Shown: positions 23,130 through 32,850 of the stretch, one piece after another | Numbering within the stretch: position 1 is the first letter of the stretch | How the letters are laid out: every line of letters begins with the position of its first letter | From: Ochotona curzoniae | Taxonomy: Eukaryota > Chordata > Mammalia > Lagomorpha > Ochotonidae | Direction: 5' to 3' | Length of the DNA: 64,000 nucleotides | Assembly (NCBI RefSeq): GCF_017591425.1 | Contig: NW_024466307.1 | Span: 2,788,001 to 2,852,000 of the forward strand | Made by a program: the position numbers and the translations under genes | Notes under the pieces: generated by a model | What the model was told of the DNA's origin: nothing | Seen by the model: only the letters and a program-made list of their open reading frames with translations | The model's database searches: none

Positions 23130-24180
23130 ACAGAGGGAAATGCACATCTACCAGTGGAGAAACGGCCTCCAGCTACTATCTGATAAGTGTGCCTGGAAAT
23201 GCACATTTTTCTCCTATAGCCAGCATGCTCAGTAAAACCTGCAAAACCAAGGAGTTCCTCTGGCAGGAGCCTGCAGAAGCTGGCCCATGTGTTGCAGCAG
23301 ATGCCAAGGAAACTGGGGGTGGGGGTGGGGCACAAGGCACTGCGAAGCGCTAGGCCTCTGACAGGACCAGGGCTTCCTTCAGAAAGCCCACCGACCGCAC
23401 GGAAGTAGTCACCCTGGCCCCCTGTACAGTATTTCACCTTGAAGCACCAAGGAGAGTAGGGAACGGAAACAGGCAACGTGAGAGCCACCAGGCAAAATAA
23501 ATGGGAGGTGGCCAAGGAAAACTCCAGGTTCAGGAGCAGCTGTCACAGAACAGCCCAGAAGCTCACAGGGAGAATGAGCTGGCGCAGCTGGAGCCGTCCC
23601 AGCGGGCATGGCGGTGTGCAAGAGCTGGTGACCCAGCCAGCAATGAACGGCGTGACGACGGGCAACGACCACGCAGGGCAGCGGGCCGGAAGTAGGTTCT
23701 GTCCGAGGCCTGCTGTTTTCTAGGCTCAGTTAGTGAGCCAGCAGTCCTGCGGGCCAGGGAGCCCCACGAGGTCAGGTAACCTGCGAGTCACGCATCAGGA
23801 ACCGCACACCCAGCCGGAGGACCACAGCGCGACCAAGGCTTCCGAGGGGGCTCACACCCTCTCCCAGAGCCGGAGGCGTTGGCCATTCCTGTCTTTCTCG
23901 AATCAAGAGCATGACTGTCCTTGGGTGGCGGTAGCAAGAGGAGGCCCAGGCCGAGAAGCAGGCCGAGGCCCGCGCTGGTTTGCCCAAGTCCGCGCCTTCC
24001 GCCGAGGGAGCCGGCATGGCTGACCGGGCCGGACTTCCCCGACTAGTGTTAAGATATTTGCGACAATAACCAAAAAGCTGGAATTGGGAAAAACGTAAAA
24101 CCCAAAGAGCCGAAGCAGGCAGGCCCTGGCTTCGATGGAGGCGAAGCTCGTCCCACGCCGCGGCTTCCTCCGGAGTCCCG

Positions 24181-24190
24181 TCCGGTGAGA
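24181..24190 (+). other. candidate splice donor in CpG island
   Basis: TCCG|GTGAGA follows a short open frame that begins with an ATG at 24135. That ATG has a weak Kozak context (T at -3, G at +4). A chance match cannot be excluded without transcript data. Confidence 0.3.
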
Positions 24191-24273
24191 AACACGAAAC
24201 ATCCCCCCCTCCTCCCCGTCCCCAAACCAAAGCAACGCTTCCTGAGGCAATAACGCCCACTCACTTTTCGAGT

Positions 24274-24283
24274 ACTGACCTGA
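24274..24283 (-). other. candidate splice donor in CpG island, minus strand
   Basis: On the minus strand the sequence is CTCAG|GTCAGT, close to the mammalian consensus CAG|GTRAGT, about 100 bp downstream of the GC-box cluster. It fits a short noncoding first exon transcribed leftward. Confidence 0.4.
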
Positions 24284-24469
24284 GTCCTTAACTGAGCCGG
24301 CACGCTGAGCGGCGTCGCGGTGGTGTGAGGGAAGCGCCCTGCGCCCCTGCAGGCCGGCGGGGGCGGCGCGGGGCGGGCTCTCCGGGACCGCACGCCTTAG
24401 GCCGCGGGAACGCGAGGCCAGGATTGTTTGTTTGGAGACCACTTAATGGCATAGTAAAGTGTTGTAAAA

Positions 24470-25205
24470 AGAATGGGGGACAGACTGAGGAGGCAACTGG
24501 GCAAGAGACTGAGGGAGACGGGGGAGCAGAGACGGGGAGAACGAGGGAAGGTCTGGCGGGAGAGACGGGGGAGACTGAGGGAGAGACAGAGACGGCAGAG
24601 GGGAGATGGAAGTCTGAGGGAGAGGCTGAGGGGGAGACCGGGCGGATACAGGGGGAGGCTGAGAGGATGCCTGAGGGGGAGACTGAGGGGAGACAGCGGG
24701 GAGATTGCGAGGGGGCAGGAGGAGGCAGAGGGAGAGACCGGGGAGAGGTTGAGAGAGAGATGGGGGAGTCTCAGGGGGAGACTGTGGGGAAAGCAGGGAC
24801 AGACAGGGACAGACTCAGGAGAGAACGAGGAGTCTAAGGGAGAGTCCTGGGGATGGAGCAAGGGGGAGTGAGAGGGAGAGACAGAGATGGCAGGGAGGAG
24901 ACTGGAGGTGGAGGCTGAGAGAGATGGGAGAGGCAGAGAGAGAGATGGGGGAGGGGAGCTGGGGGAAACTGAGGGAAAGACTGAGAGGGGAGACTAGGGG
25001 AGGATCTGAATGGGGGAGGCTGAGGAAGGTACTTAGGGGCTGAGAGATAAACTGAGGCAGAGGCTGAGGGTGAGTCTGATTAGGAGAGGGAGGGGAGAGA
25101 TGGTACAGGGGAGAGTGGGGAAAACTGGTGGAGAGATTGGGGGAGACAGAAGGAGACATTGACTAAATGGGGAAATACCGAGGGGGGTTTAATTAAGAGA
25201 GAGAG
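24470..25205 (+). repeat. degenerate purine-rich tandem repeat (GGGAGACTGAGG-like)
   Basis: About 0.7 kb in which the plus strand is overwhelmingly A and G. It is built of irregular variants of GGGGGAGACTGAGGGAGAGA. Repeat spacing varies, so it is minisatellite-like without a fixed unit. It starts at the edge of the CpG island. CpGs (ACGGGG, ACCGGG) are common in the first 250 bp and rare afterwards. It produces long Gly/Arg/Glu-rich or Ser/Pro/Leu-rich open frames on both strands, which are composition artefacts. G-runs and homopurine stretches make G-quadruplex or triplex formation plausible. Confidence 0.9.
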
Positions 25206-25213
25206 GGAGTGGA

Positions 25214-25530
25214 GCCCGGCATGATGGCTCAGTGGCTAAATCCTCGCCCTGCATGCACCAGGATCCCATAAGGGCACTGGTTCACGTCCCAACTGTTCCT
25301 CTTCCCATCCAACTCCCTGCTTATGTCCTGGGAAAGCAATAGAGGATGGTCCAAAGCCTTGGGATCCTGCACCTGCATGGGAGACCCAGAAGAAGCTCCT
25401 GGCTTATGGGCTCAGATTTGGTGCTCAGCTGGTTGGTTGTAGCCACTTGGGGAGTGAACTAGTGGATAAAAGATCTTTCTGTCTCTTCTGTCTGTAAATT
25501 TGCCTTTCCAATAAAAACAAATAATATTAT
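25214..25530 (+). mobile_element. CSINE, young-type head
   Basis: Starts 'GCCCGGCATGATGGCTCAGT' then 'GGCTAAATCCTCGCCCTGCA'. Body 'GGGAAAGCAATAGAGGATGG'; tail 'CAATAAAAACAAATAATATT'. It lies between the purine tract and an L1-like 3' end. Confidence 0.9.
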
Positions 25531-25540
25531 TATTATTTTG

Positions 25541-25855
25541 GATGATGTTTACATAGTTGATCAGGATGGGAAGGATTGAGGGTTAGGGAGAACTAGGTGT
25601 GATCATTGTTTCCAAACTTTATATTTCTTCTTCCCATTTCTGAGGGGAAGGGAGAGGTAAGGGGATATGCCATACCCAGCCTCCCAACTGCCCCAGTACC
25701 GGGGATGGGGGATGGCCACCCAGTATTGACCCATGGTCACAATGTGTGGCACATGCTCTGAACATTCTGCCCAGGTGGATGCAATAGTTCTGAAATGCTG
25801 TCTGAAATTAAAAAAAAAAAAGAAAGAAAGAAAGAAAGAAGAAAAAAAAAAGAGG
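25541..25855 (+). mobile_element. LINE-1-like 3' end, copy A, with poly-A tail
   Basis: 'GATGATGTTTACATAGTTGA', 'GGGAAGGATTGAGGGTTAGG', 'GTGTGATCATTGTTTCCAAA', 'CCCCAGTACCGGGGATGGGG' and 'CTGAAATGCTGTCTGAAATT' end in a poly-A run that has turned into (GAAA)n. A second copy at 48110 shares the ordered motifs. The G-rich segment and the A-tailed 3' end are typical of L1 3' UTRs, so I infer a 5'-truncated lagomorph L1. The family name is not verified. Confidence 0.65.
25808..25855 (+). repeat. (GAAA)n grown from a poly-A tail
   Basis: A12 is followed by GAAAGAAAGAAAGAAAG and a further A run. It directly continues the 3' end of the element at 25541. Confidence 0.85.
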
Positions 25856-26221
25856 GAGGGGGAGAAAATGAGGGGAGACTGAGAAAGAGTGGGTCCCAGA
25901 GAAGGGAGATAGGAAGGCCGTGTTCACAATGCCATCACAGTATTATGGTTTCCTACTCATTTCCTTTTCTTACTCTTTTTATGAAATTTTAAAGTTTACG
26001 ATAAAGAAGTTGTGCATATTTCTTATAGATTAGAAATTATAGGAAAAAAATTTTTTAAAATTTAAAAAGAAAAAAAAAAGAAATTATAGGTGTTGTATAA
26101 AAAAAGAAACATCCTGAATGTTTATAAGCTACTGTCAAATATTTCCAGCAGCCATTTTTGTCATTCATGCATTGTTCCTCAAACTTGGTCATGGACTGCC
26201 ACCTTCATCATCTTTTCTAAT
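25856..26221. other. purine-rich then AT-rich DNA
   Basis: 25856-25915 is purine-rich (GGGGAGACTGAGAAAGAG), echoing the 24.5-25.2 kb tract across the two inserted elements. 26040-26090 is an A/T-rich low-complexity patch. No gene is visible. Confidence 0.45.
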
Positions 26222-26515
26222 TTTATTGATTTATCTTCATTTATCTGAAAGGTAGAGAGACAGAACAAAACAGAAGAAATGCTTTCCATCCACTGGTTCA
26301 GTCCCTGAATGCTGCTCCAGCCCACAGCACCCCACCTCAATCTCCCTTGTGGACGGCAGGCATCCAGACACTTGAGCCATCGCCTGCTGCTTCCCACGGT
26401 GTGCATTAGCAGGAACCGGGCCCGGAAATGGAGGTAGGACTTGAACTGGCACTTTGTTACGGGATGTGGAAGTCCCAAATGGAGGCTTAACATCAAACAC
26501 TTACCCTACCCCACA
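26222..26515 (-). mobile_element. CSINE, antisense, older
   Basis: The tail side is 'TTTTATTGATTTATCTTCAT', the body has 'GCCATCGCCTGCTGCTTCCC' and 'TGCATTAGCAGGAACCGGGC', and the head side is 'TTGAACTGGCACTTTGTTAC'. The 'GCATTAGCAGGAA' body word marks the older C-repeat subfamily also seen at 16052 and 51320. Confidence 0.8.
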
Positions 26516-27628
26516 ATTCCTGCATGAATTCTACCTCAACTATGAGCTCCTTACTAATTCTTTATATTTACTATTCTAAGTGATCTATAAAATCGTGCTT
26601 CTGTTATTCTGTAGGGGTTAAATACAAATTAAAGTAAACACAAACAATGAACATCTCTTGAGTTACCATAATACAAATGGCCCATGTGGGCAAGACCATG
26701 CTCCTCCTACTTCTGTCATCAGCATCTCCAAAATATCTTAGAGGAAAAAAAGATTCCTCACTCAACTGTAGATCCGCTGGGTTAAAAACCTAGAGTCGTC
26801 AAATGTGGAGTAGATCATGTATAGCTTCAAGTTTAGGAACCATCCATCATGTTTCCCTAAGAGTGTGTGGAATGCTCAAAGAATCTGCAAAATTACTTGG
26901 GAGGAAACCGAGAACTGGACTGACCACACAGGGAAATGGAGAGAGAGGGTCGAGGTTTCCTGGAGGGCAGTGGAAGCAGTAGCTCCATGCTAAGTAAACA
27001 AACTCCAGATTCCTTTGCAGCAGGAGTGATCAAGAGGGAACTGCTATGTTAGACTGACAACACTGTTGATAAGTCTTATCAGAGAAGGTGCCAGGGAGCA
27101 GGATGCGACAGCTGGAGTGTGCTTCAGGCATGCTTGAAAGTAGAGGCAGAAACTGCCCAAATTGAAAGTCCTCAAGGAAGAGCAAGTATGAGCTGGTTGC
27201 CCCAGGCACATCAGAAGCTGGCTGGCAGAGGAAATCAGAGGAACCCCAGAAATGAATGAAGGAAGTTCCTGGGTCTCTTTCTTACTAGAAAAGAATTTGC
27301 ACATAGAAAGAGACCAAGTCTCTGTTGAAAGATGTTTTGGTAAAGCCAGAGGGAAGGCTGCTTGAGGCCTAATCTCCAGCTAGTGGAGAAAGTGGCTGTG
27401 CATATGAAGCAGACAGAACTGGAAAGAGCTTAGGCATAGGGGCAGAGTCAAAGGAGGGCATTCCGGCTGGCATCCCTAGGGGTTATTTGAAGAGAGGCAA
27501 ATAAACAGGTACCCCTGGTAAGAAGTGGGCATTGTTGGACGTGACACTTTACCCATAAAGCTACATCTATTAGAAATGTGCAGGTGACCAGATTCCTGGA
27601 AAATGGCAAGCGAACAGCTGAGAGTTGC
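26516..27628. other. non-repeat sequence
   Basis: No gene or named repeat was recognised. Confidence 0.35.
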
Positions 27629-27636
27629 ATCCACAG

Positions 27637-27831
27637 CAGGGGTGGGGAAAGTCTGGCCAGCAGGCTTTGTGAAGTCACTTGATCTGGCTTTGCCAAGATA
27701 ACCACAGATGTGACTCAAAATTAAATATATCCATGGCAGGCTAGTCTTTAAGCTGATCATGTTGTATGGTCTGCCTAGGGCATTATAAACAACCAAACAG
27801 TCCTTAGCTGAAAAAAGGCTTCCCACCCCTG
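27637..27831 (+). mobile_element. hAT-like non-autonomous DNA element with inverted ends
   Basis: Left end CAGGGGTGGGGAAAGTC (from 27637) and right end GGCTTCCCACCCCTG (to 27831) are inverted repeats. The interior is about 165 bp, AT-rich, without coding capacity ('TTAAATATATCCATGGCAGG', 'GTTGTATGGTCTGCCTAGGG'). CAGGGGT...ACCCCTG ends are typical of mammalian hAT/Charlie elements. An 8-bp TSD is suggested (GTTGCATC / GTAGCATG), but its spacing to the left end is not exact. Confidence 0.7.
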
Positions 27832-28551
27832 GTAGCATGTGCTGATTCAGCACACGCAGGCCATGGGGGCCGTGCCAGGTATGCAGTGCCAGTAGCGCAG
27901 GGCTTACAGGTGCATAGACAGGAAAAGAGAATGGAGATGTCTCTTTTCAAACATATCACAGAGGAATGAAGGGAAAGGCAGGTTCAAAGAGGTCCCTAGA
28001 GACACCCAGCACGGCCAGTGAGTCTGGTCCACCTGCCGGCTGAGAGGGACTTGTGAGGACACAGGTTTGGAGGAATCTCACTCAGGAGAAAAAGTAGGAC
28101 CTTACCTGGGTTGCTGCTAGAGCAAGGGGGTCATGGAGTTCAGTACTCACCTGCATGGCTGTTGCCAGTTGAGTGCCATATTCACTAAGATTGAAGCTAG
28201 TGTGTCTTTTAGCCCTTTCTGTGCCGATTAAACTTGTCATGATCATTGACACAATAACAATCATACAACTTTTAATGTAAATGGAAAATTCAAGAATTTT
28301 TCTGTGATAATGTGCTGAATATTTTGAAAAGATTTAATAAAACTGAGTGGGCAATGGAAAAACAATGACAAAAATTGGTGCAGATTCTACACTCAGTTTG
28401 TCCAACTGTTGTCTTTAAGTTTTTTGTCTCCTTTTAAAGAAATTACAGCTGGAGGTTGTACCATGGATGCGGCTTGTACAATAAAGATGAGGCAGAACTC
28501 CAATTATTTCACTAACATTTGAGTTAAAAGTCTGAATTTTCTGAACTTTAT
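27832..28551. other. non-repeat sequence with two strong minus-strand splice donors
   Basis: On the minus strand GCAG|GTGAGTACT (exon edge about 28157) and CCCAG|GTAAGG (about 28112) are near-ideal 5' splice sites. A 60-codon open frame runs through the first. I do not recognise the protein, and no convincing acceptor was seen upstream. Confidence 0.4.
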
Positions 28552-28672
28552 AAAAGCTCAGCTCCAGCTGTTGCAGCCACTTGGGGAGTGAACCAGCAGA
28601 TGGATGGAAAATTTTTCTGTCTCTTTGAATCTGCTTTCCAATAAAAATAAATAAATATATTTTTTAAAAAAA
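28552..28672 (+). mobile_element. CSINE, 5'-truncated
   Basis: Only the 3' third remains: 'TTGCAGCCACTTGGGGAGTG', 'AACCAGCAGATGGATGG' and tail 'CCAATAAAAATAAATAAATA'. The truncation is consistent with incomplete reverse transcription. Confidence 0.85.
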
Positions 28673-29284
28673 GCAATGATCTTTCTGAGCTTTTGCCTGG
28701 AGTCACTTCTAGGAGCTTTTTCCACTTTGCTCCTGTGTGCAAATGATGCTGGGGTCCCAGCTCAATCGTGCCCCCCCATGTGTACCTGGTGGGCGACTTC
28801 AGAGGGCCTGCTTGGCTTTTCAGCTAGCTTTGAACTCCTCCAGGCAATGAAGCATCTGCACCCTTTTAGTCTCTTGCCAGGTCTTAGGGCAAGACACCTT
28901 CCAAGCCTTTCAGGTGACCTGTGATAGTCCATGGGTTATGTAGGAAGTGCTAACACACAGGATCTTCACTCTCCCACATGTCCAGCCAGCCTCTCTCAAG
29001 TTGAGCTCTAGGATTTAGGGAGCTCAATGGGGACTTCGGAGAGGGTTTTCTAGAAGTCTGAGGACCAAAGACCAGGCCACATCCAAAATAGAAGCTCTAT
29101 TCTTTAACCTTCCATCTGAAATCACTGCTTTCACTCAGAAATATCTCATTTGTCTGGAATATCCTTAAGGAGTTGTAACAATCACTGGCATATTTATGGA
29201 GTCCAGAAGTTGAACGAAAAAGAAAGGCCTCTGAACTCCCAAGTTTGTTCAAAAGTCATGCATAATATTTACATCATTTCAATT
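28673..29284. other. non-repeat sequence
   Basis: No gene or repeat was recognised. Confidence 0.3.
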
Positions 29285-29790
29285 TTTTTGATAATAGCTT
29301 TATTGATACAAGTCATAAAATGCAATCTTCTAAGGTGTAAAATCTGGTGGTTTTTAGTATATAGACATGGTTTTGTAACTATCTCCACTGTCTAATTCCA
29401 CCACATTCTCATCATCTCAAACTCATTAGTAATCTCTTGACACATTCTCCTTCCACTTGTCATTGATCCACTTGCTCTTCCTATGGCTTTGCCTGTCTTG
29501 GAGACCGGAAGTAATAATTCAGTGTTTTACTTATTGAGAAATTGTTGGACTGTTACAGGATCTGTACCTTTTCATATTTCCATCAGCAACGTATGACTGT
29601 CACAGATGGGAAGTGTGCGTGTGTCTCCTCAAAATTTATTAAGCCATAGCCCTATGACAGAATCGCGTTCAGCATCTTTCATGTGCTTATGGGCCATTTG
29701 CAGATCTCAGAGAAACAGCTATTTGAATCCTTTATCCATTTTTAAAATGGGTTATTTTTTGTTAACTTATATGATGGTGACTTTTATGCA
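29285..29790 (-). mobile_element. old LINE-1 (L1M-like) fragment, antisense
   Basis: On the plus strand it reads as antisense L1: 'ATAGCTTTATTGATACAAGT', 'CTGGTGGTTTTTAGTATATA', 'TTTCATATTTCCATCAGCAA', 'CAGCATCTTTCATGTGCTTA', 'TGGGCCATTTGCAGATCTC', 'GAATCCTTTATCCATTTTTA'. These follow the order of the antisense 3' region of ancient mammalian L1. Many stops and indels; inactive. Confidence 0.8.
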
Positions 29791-29885
29791 TTAACTAAGT
29801 TAGCTCGTAATGCTAGTCTACATGTTGGATGTGCAGGTATTTTCTAGATGTGGTTTACATTTGAGTGAGGGAAATCATCCTTGAC

Positions 29886-30278
29886 GATGTGGTGGGTTTT
29901 TCTTTTTTTTTTTTTTAAAGATTTATTTTTATTATTTTTTCATTGGAAAGGCGGATATACAGAGAGGAGAGACAGAGAGGAAGATCTTCCATCCGATGAT
30001 TCACTCCCCAAGTGAGCGCAACGGGCCGGTACTATGCCGATCCGAAGCCAGGAGCCTCTTCCGAAGCCAGGAGCCTCTTCCAGGTCTCCCACGCGGGTGC
30101 AGGTTCCCAAAGCTTTGGGCCGTCCTCGACTGCTTTCCCAGGCCACAGGCAGGGAGCTGGAAGGGAAGCGGGGCTGCCGGGATTAGAACTGGCGCCCATA
30201 TGGGATCCCGGGCGTGCAAGGCGAGGACCTTTTAACCACTTGCGCCACCGCGCCAGGCCCTGATGTGGTGGGTTTTTC
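29886..30278 (-). mobile_element. young antisense CSINE with perfect 17-bp TSD
   Basis: The direct repeats GATGTGGTGGGTTTTTC at 29886-29902 and 30262-30278 are identical. Body 29903-30261. The head, read inward on the minus strand, is intact and CpG-rich (GGCGCGGTGGCGCAAGTGG), as expected for a copy that has not yet lost its methylated CpGs. It carries its own 19-bp internal tandem duplication (30042-30079). Confidence 0.95.
30042..30079 (+). repeat. perfect 19-bp tandem duplication within SINE
   Basis: CCGAAGCCAGGAGCCTCTT occurs at 30042-30060 and again at 30061-30079 without mismatch. Other copies in the window have a single unit, so the duplication is specific to this copy or to a young subfamily. 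Confidence 0.95.
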
Positions 30279-30454
30279 ACCAGTTGCAGGCTTTAAGAAC
30301 AAAAGGTGAAGTTTCCTGGAGAACAAAGACTGCTTCAACACCGTAACATAGAAATCTTGCCTGAATTTTCAGCTTGCAAGCTGGCCTCCACAATCACATG
30401 TGCCAATTTTTGAAATTCTTAAAATAACGCCCCCCTCTTTTTACAAACACCATA

Positions 30455-30797
30455 CATATTCAGCGTCCCTCTCACCCACAGGGAATTGATTCCAGTGCTC
30501 CACCCCTTTTGGAGACCAAAATCCACAGATGCTCAAGTCTCTTGTACAAAATAGTGTTGTGCTTGCATACAACCTGTGCATAGCACCCCGCCCCCGTATG
30601 CTTTATACCATCTTTAGATGACTTACAAGGCCTAATATTGTATAAATGCTGTGTATATAGTTAGTATGCTGTAGTGCTTAGGGAACGATGGCAAGATTAA
30701 TATAGAAACAATTTTATTTTTAAATATTTTTGATTCACAGTTGATTGGATCCTTTAACATGGCCCCTGAAAATAAGAAGGGCCAATTGTATGTCTTA
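30455..30797 (+). mobile_element. Tigger-like (pogo) DNA transposon fossil
   Basis: 'GGGAATTGATTCCAGTGCTC', 'ACCAAAATCCACAGATGCTC', 'AAGTCTCTTGTACAAAATAG', 'ATGCTTTATACCATCTTTAG', 'ATGACTTACAAGGCCTAATA', 'TGCTGTGTATATAGTTAGTA' and 'AATATTTTTGATTCACAGTT' follow the order of a common non-autonomous Tigger-type element (ggattggttccaggacc - ccaaaatccgcggatgctc - atcatctctagattacttata). It ends 'GGGCCAATTGTA', consistent with the ggccgactgta terminus. Confidence 0.75.
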
Positions 30798-31634
30798 TTG
30801 ATTGTTTCTCTGGAGAATCCTGACTGACACAATTCATAAGTATTCATACATACGTAGATATTTTGCACACCATTTTCAAATACATACAGATAACATCAGT
30901 AGTTGGTTAAACTCCTTCAGCTGCGTTTGCTACTGGTGGTCATAAAACCACAAGGGGTTTTTTTTGAGGATCAGATGGGACCGTGCATGTAAAACTTGAT
31001 CCATAATTCACTTAATGTAGTTAACATTGTCACCACCACTTGGGACATCATTCAGGGCTGGCTGCATAATGTGTGACTGGGCAGTCACATAGCCTGTGTC
31101 TGGATTCATGCGCTGCTGGTGTCTTCTTGAAACCCTGACTGCGCCTTCAGCAAAAAGCTCTGCAGCTTCATTTGTCTGTCATTTCCCACGCGTTATGTAC
31201 TCAATACTGTTCAAATAAGGACTTATTTTTAGCGTAATAACTGATGTTCCTCCACGTGTTTAGAAAGCATTAACTTCTGCTAAATAAATTGTTCGAGAAG
31301 ATTGAGGAATGTAGAGTACACTTAAGAAACTTTTCAGAACATGATTATAAGTAAATGAAGTTTTGACATTTAACAGGTAAGCTCTAGTTATCGGAAACAT
31401 TTGCTTCTTTAGAACAGCCAAGTGTCTGATAAGCGAAATGTCAATATATTTTGCAAGAACAAGAAAGATAGAAACTGCAGACTTTAATGTAGTACAACTT
31501 ATTAGAGGTTGGGAATTTGCATTGCTAAGGTTCTGAGGGATTATGAAGTTAAACTTTTAGTAGGACTGTCTTTTCTCTGGGCTATTTAATGGTGTAGAAA
31601 ACAGGAAGTAACTAGCTGGGACAGGGAGTGCTAG
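30798..31634. other. non-repeat sequence, AT-rich
   Basis: No gene or named repeat was recognised. Confidence 0.3.
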
Positions 31635-31765
31635 GACAAGTTGCATAGCCTCCCTCAACTTTAGTTTCAGTGTTAATTGGAGATGGCACAGAGCCGACTA
31701 GACCATGTGCAAAGTCAGGCTTTTAGCACCATGTCCTATGAGTTACTCAGCGAATGTCCTGTTCT
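31635..31765 (+). mobile_element. MIR SINE fragment
   Basis: 'ACAAGTTGCATAGCCTCCCT', 'CAACTTTAGTTTCAGTGTTA', 'ATTGGAGATGGCACAGAG' and 'TTTAGCACCATGTCCTATGA' follow the MIR core-to-3' order. Confidence 0.55.
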
Positions 31766-31774
31766 TGATGGAAA

Positions 31775-32455
31775 TGTAAATGAGCATTGTATTTATGAAA
31801 AACTAAATGAAGCTTCCTCAAAAAACTAAACAGAAGCACCATATAATTCAGCAACCCAACATCCAGATATTTACTCCAAAGATTCCAACTGAATGAGCTA
31901 AAGAGCTATCTGAACCCCCATGTTTGCCACAGCACTGCTCGCGACAGCCACGACGTGAGCTCAACCCAAGTCAAGCTGTCAAAGTATTGGTAGCACGTAT
32001 ACACGGTGGGGTACTATACAGGCTTTCACAGGAAACACTTTCATTTGTGACTACATGGATGCATTTGAAGAACACAGATGCTAAGCAAAATAAGCCACTT
32101 ACAAAACAACAACAACAACAACAAATGTTTCCATTCTCATTTGGGTGGAATATGAAGGAATTATACTCACAGGAGCAGAATACAGAATAATCATCATAGA
32201 CTCTAGCAGTGGAGATGATGGCTAACGGATGTAGCATCTCAAACAGGTGAATAAGTTAACAACAGTAGGTTGTATACTTCAAGATTGCTGTGAATAAATC
32301 ACAAATGTTATCACCACATAAGTACTATTTGGGTTGGCAAATACGTTAATTAGCTTGATCTCATTATGCCATATTGGACCACAGATCAACATGACTTTGT
32401 ATATCCTAACTATATAAAATAAAAGCTCATCAACTTACTTTTGAAGAAATTTAAA
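31775..32455 (+). mobile_element. old LINE-1 3' end, sense
   Basis: 'CCTCAAAAAACTAAACAGAA', 'ACCATATAATTCAGCAACCC', 'CCCATGTTTGCCACAGCACT', 'ATACACGGTGGGGTACTATA', 'CATTTGTGACTACATGGATG', 'GCTAAGCAAAATAAGCCACT', 'GTTGTATACTTCAAGATTGC' and 'GTTAATTAGCTTGATCTCAT' match in order the 3' region of old (L1MA/L1PB-age) L1. A (CAA)n expansion sits at 32105-32123. It ends in A-rich DNA near 32455. Confidence 0.85.
32105..32123 (+). repeat. (CAA)n microsatellite
   Basis: Six CAA units inside the L1 fragment. Confidence 0.9.
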
Positions 32456-32494
32456 AATAAAATGAATAAACACCCTTTCTCTGTTCCCCTTTGA

Positions 32495-32850
32495 AATGTG
32501 TGTGGAGCACCCACTGCGTGCTATGCTCCCTCCTCTGTGCCACAGACATAGCCCAGTAAGGACCCCTACTTCAATGAGATGGCATTACAGTAAAGAAAGA
32601 GGTGATAGGCAAGCTGGAAGAAAAATCTGACAATTTCTGGTGTGTAAACACTAATGAAGAAGACTAATTGAGGAATTGGGGAAAAACTCTCAGAGAAGGC
32701 GTCATGTGTCCCAAGAGTTGAGGGATGAAAATGAGAAAGCCGAATGAGCATCTGCTGAGAGTACCCTTTGCACGGGGCATGGCGACAGCAGGGCCCTGAC
32801 GGCAGAGGGAGTTCCTCTGTGTGGAGACAGAGCAGCCGCTGTGAGGACCG
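32495..32850 (+). repeat. ancient interspersed repeat, family not named
   Basis: 'GAGCACCCACTGCGTGCTAT', 'GAAGGCGTCATGTGTCCCAA', 'GAGTTGAGGGATGAAAATG' and 'GGGCCCTGACGGCAGAGGGA' follow the same old mammalian repeat as at 17500 and 19290 ('gacctgaaggatgagaagg', 'aaaggccctgaggcagg'). Confidence 0.5.

Larger units (their letters stand above)
23575..24418. promoter_or_regulatory. CpG island, candidate promoter/first exon
   Basis: This is the only CpG-dense block in the window; CpGs are frequent from 23575 and most concentrated at 24310-24415. GC-box-like motifs sit at about 24356-24381 (GGCGGGGGCGGCGCGGGGCG, then GGGC). On the minus strand CAG|GTCAGT (exon edge at 24280) is a strong splice donor, and GTTAAGGACTCAG precedes it. 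On the plus strand CCG|GTGAGA (after 24184) and CAG|GTAACC (about 23775) are weaker donors. A 17-codon frame starts at 24016 in good Kozak context (GGCATGG) and ends at a TAA, uORF-like. No coding exon with family similarity was found, so strand and gene are undetermined. Candidates are a noncoding first exon of a gene outside the window, a bidirectional promoter or a lncRNA promoter. Confidence 0.75.

Noticed and set aside
23772..24442. Minus-strand frames of 160-180 codons in the CpG island
   Set aside because: High GC lowers stop-codon frequency. Two overlapping frames are both open, and neither resembles a known protein family. They could hide a real first exon, but I cannot support one.
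24325..24861. Long open frames of 130-170 codons on both strands of the purine tract
   Set aside because: The translations are Gly/Arg/Glu-rich in one sense and Ser/Leu/Pro-rich in the other. This is the direct result of A/G-only DNA lacking stop codons, with no domain.
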